A stretch of DNA of 64,000 nt from Streptomyces hygroscopicus subsp. hygroscopicus. Its GTDB lineage: Bacteria > Actinomycetota > Actinomycetes > Streptomycetales > Streptomycetaceae. Shown in pieces: positions 32,057 through 39,162 of the stretch (position 1 is the first letter of the stretch; every line of letters begins with the position of its first letter). Location of the stretch: the NCBI RefSeq assembly GCF_030269125.1, contig NZ_BSSM01000012.1:186001-250000 (forward strand), read 5' to 3'. Made by a program: the position numbers and the translations under genes. The notes below the pieces were generated by a model. It was not told where the DNA came from, searched no databases, and was given only the letters and a program-made list of their open reading frames with translations.

Positions 32057-33526
32057 GTGACCACCCCCCACACCTCTCAACTCCCGCTCCAGGCAGTCCT
32101 GTTCGACATGGACGGCACGCTCGTGGACACCGAGCACCTGTGGTGGGAGGCGGTCGAGGCGGTCGCCGGGCGGCCGCTGAACGACGCCGACCAGCCGGAC
32201 GTCCTCGGCCGTCCGGTGGAGCACACCGCGGCCTGGCTCGCCGCCGCCACGGGGCGGCCGGTCGCGGATCTCGCCGCCGGTCTCCACCGCGAGTTCGCCG
32301 ACCGGGTCCGCACCCGGACCGAGCCCCGCCCCGGCGCCCTCGCCCTGCTGGACGAACTGGCCGCCGAGGGCGTCCCCACCGCGCTGGTCACCGCGTCCCC
32401 GCGCGCGGTCGCCGACGTGGTCCTCCGGGCCCTGGGCGCCCACCGGTTCGCGGTCTCCGTGACCGCCGACGACACCGCCCGCACCAAGCCCGAGCCCGAC
32501 CCCTACCTCGCCGCCTGCCGCGCCCTCGGCGTCGACCCGGCCGCCTGCGTGGCCGTCGAGGACACCGAGACCGGCGTGGCCTCCGCCGAGGCCGCCGGGT
32601 GCGCCGTGCTCGCCGTGCCGTCCCTCGCCCCGATCGGCGCGGCGCCCGGCCGCACCGTGCGGGGCAGCCTGGCCGGGGTCACCGTGCGGGAGCTGAGCGG
32701 CATGGTCACGCCCGCGCTGACCGTCATGAGCTGGAACCTGTGGCTCGGCGGCGCGAAGATCGACGACCACCGCGCCAAGCAGGTCAAGGTGATCCTGGAC
32801 AGCGGCGCCGACGTCGTCGGGCTCCAGGAGACCGCGGGCACCGCCGCCCGGGAACTGGCCGAGGCGCTCGGCTGGTACCACCACCGGGCCGGCGAGAACC
32901 TCGGCGTCATCAGCCGCCACCCGATCACCGCCCGCTTCGGCGACCCGGACGTCGGCTTCTACGGCGCCGCGGGCGTCCGCGTCCAGGTCGCCCCGGGCCG
33001 CGCGGTCGACGTGTGGACCGCGCATCTGCACTACACGCCGTACGGGCCCTACGAGCACGCCTTCGACGGGCTGCCCGCGGCCGAACTGATCGCCCACGAG
33101 GAACTGCGCCTGACCCAGATGCGCGACGCGCTGGACCGGATCGCGCGGGCGTCCGAGGAAGGCGTCCCGGTCGTCCTCACCGGCGACTTCAACTGCCCCT
33201 CCCACCTGGACTGGCCCGACGTGGCCTGGCCGGTGACGCGGGCCGCCGAGGAGGCCGGGCTCACCGACTCCTACCGCGCGGCCCACCCGGACCCCGTCGC
33301 CGAGCCCGGACACACCTGGTCGCCGGTCCACCCGGTGCACGAGGACGGTGGCGGACGGCCCGAACCGCAGGACCGGATCGACTACGTCCTGCACCGGGGC
33401 CTGATCGTGCGAGGCGCGCGGACCGTGGTCACCGGGGAGGTGCGCCCCTGGCCGGACGTGGCCGAAAACGAATGGCCCTCCGACCATGCGGCGGTGCTCA
33501 CCACCTTTGTGTTTCCTATGAGCTGA
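32057..33526 (+). CDS. Fused HAD phosphatase and EEP phosphodiesterase
   Basis: One uninterrupted 489-residue frame carries two enzymes. Residues 1-212 are a beta-phosphoglucomutase-like HAD hydrolase: nucleophile motif DMDGTLVDTE near 18-27, TASPRA motif II, KPEPDPY motif III, and EDTETG motif IV. From about residue 216 (MVTPALTVMSWNLWLGG) an endonuclease/exonuclease/phosphatase domain runs to the end: LQET, TAHLHYTPYG, GDFNCPS, RIDYVLH, WPSDHAAV. All metal-site residues appear present in both. GTG at 32057. It follows the importer after 14 bp, so it probably acts on the imported compound: diester cleavage, then phosphate release. Confidence 0.85.
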   Translation: MTTPHTSQLPLQAVLFDMDGTLVDTEHLWWEAVEAVAGRPLNDADQPDVLGRPVEHTAAWLAAATGRPVADLAAGLHREFADRVRTRTEPRPGALALLDELAAEGVPTALVTASPRAVADVVLRALGAHRFAVSVTADDTARTKPEPDPYLAACRALGVDPAACVAVEDTETGVASAEAAGCAVLAVPSLAPIGAAPGRTVRGSLAGVTVRELSGMVTPALTVMSWNLWLGGAKIDDHRAKQVKVILDSGADVVGLQETAGTAARELAEALGWYHHRAGENLGVISRHPITARFGDPDVGFYGAAGVRVQVAPGRAVDVWTAHLHYTPYGPYEHAFDGLPAAELIAHEELRLTQMRDALDRIARASEEGVPVVLTGDFNCPSHLDWPDVAWPVTRAAEEAGLTDSYRAAHPDPVAEPGHTWSPVHPVHEDGGGRPEPQDRIDYVLHRGLIVRGARTVVTGEVRPWPDVAENEWPSDHAAVLTTFVFPMS

Positions 33527-33540
33527 CCTGGGGTTACCGC

Positions 33541-33568
33541 CGGTCACCATTGCGGTTCGAGGTGACCG
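33541..33568 (+). terminator. Hairpin after the importer/hydrolase operon
   Basis: CGGTCACC (33541-33548) and GGTGACCG (33561-33568) form a perfect 8-bp stem with a 12-nt loop, 15 bp past the fusion gene and about 50 bp before the kinase gene. It is moderately stable and lacks a U-run, so it may be a weak terminator or an operator for the next gene. Confidence 0.45.
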
Positions 33569-33619
33569 TCCCGTAAGTTGTGCGCGCTCTCTACTGACTG
33601 GTAATCCGTTAGGTCCTCC

Positions 33620-36520
33620 ATGCGCTGGCCCCTCGGCCGTCCCACCACCGTCCGCACCCGGATCGTGGCGCTCGCGCTCGCTCCGGCCGTCGCCCTGATG
33701 GCCCTGTGGGGCTTCGCCATGGTGTCGGTCACCGCGGAGCTGCGCGCGCTGATCCGGGCCCAGGGGGTGTACCACGACTTCGGCACCCCCGTGGACACCG
33801 CGATCGGGCAGATCCAGATCGAGCGCCGGATGTCCGCCGCCTATCTGGGCGCCGGCGGCCGCGACGCCGCCGGCGCGGGCGAGCTGCTCCGCCAGCAGCG
33901 CCGTACCGACCATGTGGTCGACGCGATGCGGCAGGCGATCCGGGGCGGCGACCGGAGCCGGCTCACGGGGCGGCAGCGGCAGTCGCTGGACGCCATGGTC
34001 GCGGCCACCGGCGAGCTGGACGGGCTGCGCCGGCGCGTGCTCACCCGGCGGATCGGCTGGGACCAGGCGGTCGAACAGTACAGCGCGCTGGTGGAGCCCG
34101 CCTTCGACGTGCAGTCCACGCTGACCGCCCTGCAGGCCGGGCAGCTCGCCCGCGAGACCGAGACCGTCTTCGAACTGGTCCGGGTGCGCGAGTTCGTCTC
34201 CCGCGAGGACGCGCTGGTCGCCGGGGCGCGGGCGGCCGGGACCACGCTGACCCCCGGCCAGTACGGTGCGCTCACCCAGACCATCGAGGACCGGCGCGTC
34301 TTCCAGCAGACCTATGTGCCGGACCTGCCCGCCGACTCCCGGGCCCTGTTCGAGGAGTTCCAGCGCGGCGACCTGTACCGCTCGCTGAACCGGGGTGAGG
34401 ACGCGCTGCTGCGGGCCGGGGCCGGCGGGGCGTTTCGGGCGGTGGCGGCGGACGACTGGCGCTCGACCATCGACCGAATCGTCAAGCGGTACCGCGACCT
34501 GTGCACCGCGGCCGGGGACAACTCCGCGGCGCGCGGCCGGGCGTTCGCCTACCAGGAGCTGACCAAGGCGGCCGTCGCCGGCGGTGCCGGACTGGTCGCG
34601 GCGGGCCTGTCGCTGTGGTTCGCGGTGCGCGGCGCCCGGCGCATCTCGCGCCGCCTGGAGGTCCTGCGGGACGCGGCCGATGTCCTCACCACCCGGCAAC
34701 TGCCCGACGTGATGCGCCGGCTGGGGGCCGGTGAGGAGGTGGACGCGCTGGCCGAGGCGCCGCCGCTGCCCGCCGCCGCGGTCCGTGACGACGAGATCGG
34801 GCAGGTCGGCCGGTCCTTCAACACCGCGCGCCTGGCCGCCGTCGAGGCCGCGGTGAAGCAGGCCACCCTGCGCCGGGGCCTGTTCGCGGTGCTGCTCAAC
34901 ATCGCGCGCCGCAACCAGGCGCTGGTGCACCGGCAGCTGAAGCTCGTCGACACCCTGGAGCGGCGCACCGAGGACCCGGACATCCTGCGCGAGCTGTTCC
35001 GCATCGACCACCTCACCACCCGCATGCGGCGGCACGCGGAAAGCCTGATCATCCTCTCCGGCTCGGCGCCCGGCCGGCGTTGGCGCCGGCCCGTGCCCGT
35101 CGCACACGTCGTCTCCTCCGCGGTCGGGGAGATCGAGGACTACACGCGCGTGGTCGTGCCGCCGATGCCGGACACCGGGATCGCGGCGGACGCGGTCGCC
35201 GACGTCGTCCATCTCCTCGCCGAACTGCTGGAGAACGCCACGGTGTTCTCGCCGCCGCACACCCAGGTCACCCTGCGCTCCGGGCGGGTCGCCGGCGGCT
35301 TCGTGCTGGAGATCGACGACCGCGGCCTCGGCCTCGACGCCGAGGCCCACGCCCACGCCGAGCGCACCCTCACCGACCCCGACACCTTCGACCCCACCCG
35401 GCACGACCGCCTCGGCCTCTACGTCGTCGGCCGCCTCGCCGCCCGCCACGGCATCGAGGTCGGCCTCCGGGACTCCCCGTACGGGGGCACGACCGCGGTG
35501 GTACTGCTGCCGGAGACGATCCTGGCGGAGGTCGGGGCGACGGGGGGCGCCGCCCGGGGGGAGGCCGGGACCGGGGCCGTGGCAGGTGCACGGGTGCCGC
35601 TCCCGCCCGAGGAGCACGGCGAGGTACGACCGCTGCCGTCGCGGCGCCCGGGAGGGCCCGCGCCCGCGCGGGACGGCGGGTCGCCGTCCGCGGCCTTGCC
35701 GGCGACGGGGCCGACCCCGCCCGCGTCCGGTGCCGCGCGGTACGGAGCGTCGGCGCCCGCGCCCCTGTCCGCCGGGAGGCCCGGCGCGCAGGAGTCCGGT
35801 GCCGGGGCGCGGACGCCGTCCGAACCTCTGCCGTCGCGGAGGCGCGGGGCGCACGACTCCGGCACCGCGCCGGGGCCGACCCCGCCCGCGCCCGGTGCCG
35901 TACCCGGGGCACCGCCCGCGCCCGGTGCTGTATCGGGGAGCTTGCCCCCGTCCGGTGCCGTACCCGAGATCCCGCCCGCGCCCGGTGCTGTATCGGGGAG
36001 TCTGCCCGCGCCTGGTGTCGTACCGGGGACCCCGCCCGCGTCCGGTGGCGTACCGGGGAGTCTGCCCGCGTCTGGTGTCGTACCGGGGACCCCGCCCGCG
36101 TCCGGTGCCGTACCGGGGAGTCTGCCCGCGTCTGGTGTCGTACCGGGGACCCCGCCCGCGTCCGGTGCCGTACCGGGGAGTCTGCCCGCGCCCGGAGTCG
36201 TACCCGGGGCACCGCCCCCGCCCGGTCACCCCTCGCGAGCGGCTCCCGAGCCCCCGCACACCGCCGGGCCCGCCGTTCCCACCCTGCCCATCCGTGTGCG
36301 TCAGGCCTCCCTCGCGCCGGAGTTGCGCGACGAGCCGCGGCCACCGGAGGAGCCCGCGCGCCGGGAGGTCGGCGCCGAGGAGATGCGGGCGATCTTCGGC
36401 GCCTTCCAGCGCGGTCTCGACCAGGGGCGCAAGGGGATACCCGCGCGGCCCGGCGCGATCCGCGACGACACCGTGACCACTCACGCCGACGAAGGGACGG
36501 ACACCGACGATGCACGGTGA
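33620..36520 (+). CDS. Conservon-type sensor kinase (nitrate/nitrite-sensing domain, HAMP, HATPase), CvnA-like
   Basis: A 966-residue membrane protein. A transmembrane helix at about 14-36 and another near 316-336 flank an extracellular NIT-like helical sensing domain. A HAMP segment follows (to about 410), then a helical region and an HATPase_c domain with N-box ELLENATVFSPPH (about 534-546) and DDRGLGLD (about 565). The last 240 residues are Pro/Ala/Gly-rich with 10-residue repeats (753-873). ATG at 33620. Downstream roadblock and DUF742 genes overlap or abut, as in Streptomyces conservons. Confidence 0.87.
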   Translation: MRWPLGRPTTVRTRIVALALAPAVALMALWGFAMVSVTAELRALIRAQGVYHDFGTPVDTAIGQIQIERRMSAAYLGAGGRDAAGAGELLRQQRRTDHVVDAMRQAIRGGDRSRLTGRQRQSLDAMVAATGELDGLRRRVLTRRIGWDQAVEQYSALVEPAFDVQSTLTALQAGQLARETETVFELVRVREFVSREDALVAGARAAGTTLTPGQYGALTQTIEDRRVFQQTYVPDLPADSRALFEEFQRGDLYRSLNRGEDALLRAGAGGAFRAVAADDWRSTIDRIVKRYRDLCTAAGDNSAARGRAFAYQELTKAAVAGGAGLVAAGLSLWFAVRGARRISRRLEVLRDAADVLTTRQLPDVMRRLGAGEEVDALAEAPPLPAAAVRDDEIGQVGRSFNTARLAAVEAAVKQATLRRGLFAVLLNIARRNQALVHRQLKLVDTLERRTEDPDILRELFRIDHLTTRMRRHAESLIILSGSAPGRRWRRPVPVAHVVSSAVGEIEDYTRVVVPPMPDTGIAADAVADVVHLLAELLENATVFSPPHTQVTLRSGRVAGGFVLEIDDRGLGLDAEAHAHAERTLTDPDTFDPTRHDRLGLYVVGRLAARHGIEVGLRDSPYGGTTAVVLLPETILAEVGATGGAARGEAGTGAVAGARVPLPPEEHGEVRPLPSRRPGGPAPARDGGSPSAALPATGPTPPASGAARYGASAPAPLSAGRPGAQESGAGARTPSEPLPSRRRGAHDSGTAPGPTPPAPGAVPGAPPAPGAVSGSLPPSGAVPEIPPAPGAVSGSLPAPGVVPGTPPASGGVPGSLPASGVVPGTPPASGAVPGSLPASGVVPGTPPASGAVPGSLPAPGVVPGAPPPPGHPSRAAPEPPHTAGPAVPTLPIRVRQASLAPELRDEPRPPEEPARREVGAEEMRAIFGAFQRGLDQGRKGIPARPGAIRDDTVTTHADEGTDTDDAR
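35877..36236 (+). repeat. 30/60-nt tandem array inside the kinase gene
   Basis: About 12 units of 30 nt organised as 60-nt pairs in perfect register. The copies at 36061-36120 and 36121-36180 are identical, and 36001-36060 differs at few positions. They encode decapeptides of the form PPASGxVPG(T/S) that form a Pro-rich tail. Period divisible by three means copy number can change without loss of frame. Confidence 0.93.
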
Positions 36521-36947
36521 CGACCAGACCCCCGACAAGCCCTCCGCACCCGCCGGAACGCCCGGCACGGACCTCGGCTGGCTGCTGGACGACCTCGTGG
36601 CGCGCACCGACCACGTCCGCCAGGCCGTGCTGCTCACCGCCGACGGCCTCACGCTGAGCAGTTCGGAGGGCATGCCCCGGCAGGACATCGAGCATCTCGC
36701 CGCCGTCTGCTCCGGATTCCACGGCCTCGCCCGGTCGGCGGGGGAGCGCTTCGCGGCCGGCGAGGTGCGCCAGACCATGGTGATGCTGGACGACGCCTAC
36801 CTGTTCATCACCCCGGCGGGACACGGCAGCCGGCTCGCGGTGCTCAGCGAGGCCGGCACCGACGTCGGCCAGCTCGCCCACGAGATGGCCCTGCTGGTCC
36901 GCCGCCTCGGCAGCCATCTGGACGCGGCAGCCCGTGCCACCCCATGA
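36510..36947 (+). CDS. Roadblock/LC7-domain protein, CvnB-like
   Basis: A 145-residue protein; residues 20-135 form the roadblock/LC7 fold (GWLLDDLVARTDHVRQAVLLTADGLTLSSSEGM opening is diagnostic; only the key LLDDL...VL(L)T.DGL pattern is needed). In conservons CvnB binds the kinase and modulates the partner GTPase, resembling a eukaryotic GPCR-like complex. Its ATG lies 11 bp inside the kinase gene end. Confidence 0.9.
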   Translation: MHGDDQTPDKPSAPAGTPGTDLGWLLDDLVARTDHVRQAVLLTADGLTLSSSEGMPRQDIEHLAAVCSGFHGLARSAGERFAAGEVRQTMVMLDDAYLFITPAGHGSRLAVLSEAGTDVGQLAHEMALLVRRLGSHLDAAARATP

Positions 36948-36954
36948 TCCGGCC

Positions 36955-37338
36955 GTGAGCGACGAGCACTGGTACGAGGACGAGACCGGGGCGATGGTGC
37001 GCCCCTACATGGTGACCCGGGGCCGTACCCGGCCCTCGGACCGGCATTCCATCGATCTGATGTCCCGGGTCACCGCCCTGGAGACGGCGGACGCCGCGGC
37101 GGCCGGCGTCGACCACGCGAGCGCCGCTCTGCTGGACCTGGTGCGGCGCGGGCCGCGCCCGGTCGCGGAACTGGCCGCGGACGCCGACCTGCCGCTGACC
37201 GTGGTGCGGGTGCTGCTCGGCGACCTGGCCGAGGCGGGCCTCGTCCGCATCGACGAGCCCCGGCGCGACCAGGCGGGGGGCCCGGCCGCCGATCCCGGTC
37301 TGCTGCGGGAGATCGTGGCGCGGCTGCGCGGAATCTAG
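36955..37338 (+). CDS. DUF742 protein, CvnC-like
   Basis: A 127-residue protein with the DUF742 pattern: WYEDETGAMVRPYMVTRGRT near the N-terminus and a winged-helix-like C-terminal part (VAELAADADLPLTVVRVLLGDLAEAGLV). The GTG at 36955 gives VSDEHWYEDE; a GTG at 36934 overlapping the roadblock gene is possible. In a full conservon the next gene is the GTPase CvnD; here a lipoprotein gene follows instead. Confidence 0.86.
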   Translation: MSDEHWYEDETGAMVRPYMVTRGRTRPSDRHSIDLMSRVTALETADAAAAGVDHASAALLDLVRRGPRPVAELAADADLPLTVVRVLLGDLAEAGLVRIDEPRRDQAGGPAADPGLLREIVARLRGI

Positions 37339-37440
37339 CGTTTGTCACAGCCGTGTAGGGGACCGGTGTCGGACGGAACCCGCGACGCACCCCGGTTGTC
37401 TCACACCACAGCACGTCAGCCGTACCTCTTAAGGGGAATC

Positions 37441-38115
37441 ATGCGCGTCCAGAAGATCTCTCTGCTCGCCGTCGCGGTCGCCGCGGGTCTGTCCCTCACC
37501 GCCTGTGGGAGCAGTGACAGCGGCTCCTCCGGCGGCAGTGACTCCTCCTCGCCGAGCGCCACCGCCTCGGACAGCTCCGGCGGCCAGGGTTCCGCCTCCC
37601 CGGGCTCCGGAAGCTCCGGCGGCTCCGGCGGCTCCACCGGGTCCACGGGGTCCACGGGGTCCACCGGCCGGAACGGCGGCCAGTCGGGCACCGCCCACGG
37701 CCCCACCGGCTCCGGCCGCGCGTCCGGCTCCGGCTGCACCACCGCCCACCTGTCGTTCAGCACCTCCGGCGGCATGGCCGAGGGCGAGCTGATCGTCAAC
37801 ATGAAGAACACCGGCTCGGCCAACTGCACCCTGCACGGCTTCCCGGGCGTCGACCTGAAGAGCAAGGACGGCACGATCAGCGCCTCCCGCAGCAAGCTCG
37901 CCGCCCCCACGGTCACCCTCCAGCCGGGCGCCGAGACCCGCTTCACCCTGCACTACCCGCCGAACACCTCCGGCGGCTCCGGCGAGACCTTCACCCAGCT
38001 CGTCGTCACCCCGCCGAACGAGACCCACTCCACGACCCTGAACGCCGGCATCAACGTCCCCGTCACCGACGGCGGCCCCGGCATCACCGTCGACCCGGTC
38101 GGCACCGGCAAGTAA
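37441..38115 (+). CDS. DUF4232-type secreted lipoprotein
   Basis: A 224-residue lipoprotein. Signal peptide 1-20 ends in lipobox SLTAC. A Ser/Gly/Thr-rich linker (25-100) contains GST repeats coming from tandem ccgggtccacg-like triplets. The mature domain (about 103-224) fits DUF4232: CTTAHLSFS, GELIVNMKNTGSANCTLHGFPGVDL, and a conserved Cys pair. Function unknown; these are common on actinobacterial cell surfaces. AGGGGA lies 4 nt before the ATG. Confidence 0.88.
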   Translation: MRVQKISLLAVAVAAGLSLTACGSSDSGSSGGSDSSSPSATASDSSGGQGSASPGSGSSGGSGGSTGSTGSTGSTGRNGGQSGTAHGPTGSGRASGSGCTTAHLSFSTSGGMAEGELIVNMKNTGSANCTLHGFPGVDLKSKDGTISASRSKLAAPTVTLQPGAETRFTLHYPPNTSGGSGETFTQLVVTPPNETHSTTLNAGINVPVTDGGPGITVDPVGTGK

Positions 38116-38127
38116 CCCATGCTCCAT

Positions 38128-38161
38128 CCGCCCGGGGAGCCCGCACAGCGCCCCCGGGCGG
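38128..38161 (+). terminator. Terminator after the DUF4232 gene
   Basis: CCGCCCGGGG (38128-38137) and CCCCGGGCGG (38152-38161) form a perfect 10-bp stem with a 14-nt loop, 12 bp past the stop codon. No U-run follows. Confidence 0.75.
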
Positions 38162-38317
38162 CACCCGGCCGTGAGACGCAACGAATCGCCGTCCGGGCCC
38201 CCGCGCACGCAACGAACCGCGCACCGGCGCGCAACGGCTGCTCCTTGTCCGGCCGAGCGCGCCGACCGTACCGTCTATCTGACCCCGAACCCCCTCCGCG
38301 ACCGGTGAGGTAGACGC

Positions 38318-39106
38318 ATGCGCACCGCCCTGCTCCAGAGCTCCGGCCACCCCGGCTCCGTCGCCGAGAACCTCGCGGTTCTGGACGGGGCCGCGGGCCG
38401 GGCCGCCGCCGCGGGCGCCGCGCTGCTGACCGCACCCGAGATGTTCCTCACCGGCTACGCGATCGGCGACGCCGTCGGCCGCCTCGCCGAGCCCGCCGAC
38501 GGCGCCCGCGCCGCCGCGATCGCCGAGATCGCCACCCGGCACGGCCTCGCGATCGCCTACGGCTACCCCGAGCGCGACGGCGACACCGTCTACAACTCCG
38601 CCCAGCTGATCTCCGCCGACGGCACCCGGCTCGCGAACTACCGCAAGACCCACCTGTTCGGCCGCTTCGAGCGCGAGCACTTCACCCCGGGCGAGCGGCA
38701 GCTCGTCCAGGCCGAGCTGAACGGCCTCACCGTCGGCCTGCTGATCTGCTACGACGTCGAGTTCCCGGAGAACGTCCGCGCCCACGCCCTCGCCGGCACC
38801 GACCTGCTGCTGGTCCCGACCGCGCAGATGCACCCCTACCAGTTCGTCGCCGAGTCGATGATCCCGGTGCGCGCCTTCGAGAACCAGATGTACGTCGCGT
38901 ACGTCAACCGGGTCGGTTCGGAGGGGGAGTTCGAGTTCGTCGGCCTCTCCGTCCTCGCCGGGCCCGACGGCGTCGCCCGGGTCCGAGCCGGGCGCGCCGA
39001 GCAGTTGGTGTTCGCGGACGCCGACCCGGCCTTCCTGGCCGCCTCCCGCGAGGCCAACCCGTACCTGGCGGACCGTCGCCCGGGGCTGTACGGCTCCCTG
39101 ATCTGA
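38318..39106 (+). CDS. davA: Nitrilase-superfamily amidase, probable 5-aminopentanamidase
   Basis: A 262-residue carbon-nitrogen hydrolase with the catalytic triad Glu41 (APEMF), Lys110 (YRKTHLF) and Cys144 (LICYDVEFPE). Length equals that of Pseudomonas DavA, as I recall. The following gene closely matches lysine 2-monooxygenase DavB, whose product 5-aminovaleramide is the DavA substrate. I therefore infer 5-aminovaleramide + H2O to 5-aminovalerate + NH3. ATG at 38318 after GGTGAGG. The gene ends 56 bp before davB. Confidence 0.8.
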   Translation: MRTALLQSSGHPGSVAENLAVLDGAAGRAAAAGAALLTAPEMFLTGYAIGDAVGRLAEPADGARAAAIAEIATRHGLAIAYGYPERDGDTVYNSAQLISADGTRLANYRKTHLFGRFEREHFTPGERQLVQAELNGLTVGLLICYDVEFPENVRAHALAGTDLLLVPTAQMHPYQFVAESMIPVRAFENQMYVAYVNRVGSEGEFEFVGLSVLAGPDGVARVRAGRAEQLVFADADPAFLAASREANPYLADRRPGLYGSLI

Positions 39107-39162
39107 CACTCCCTCAACTCGTTCTTCCCCACCTGTTCTTTCGTGCAAGGAGTCCGCACCCC

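Noticed and set aside
30821..36778. A 1985-codon minus-strand open frame
   Set aside because: It covers the end of the importer, the HAD-EEP fusion and the kinase in antisense; its repeats merely mirror the kinase repeats.
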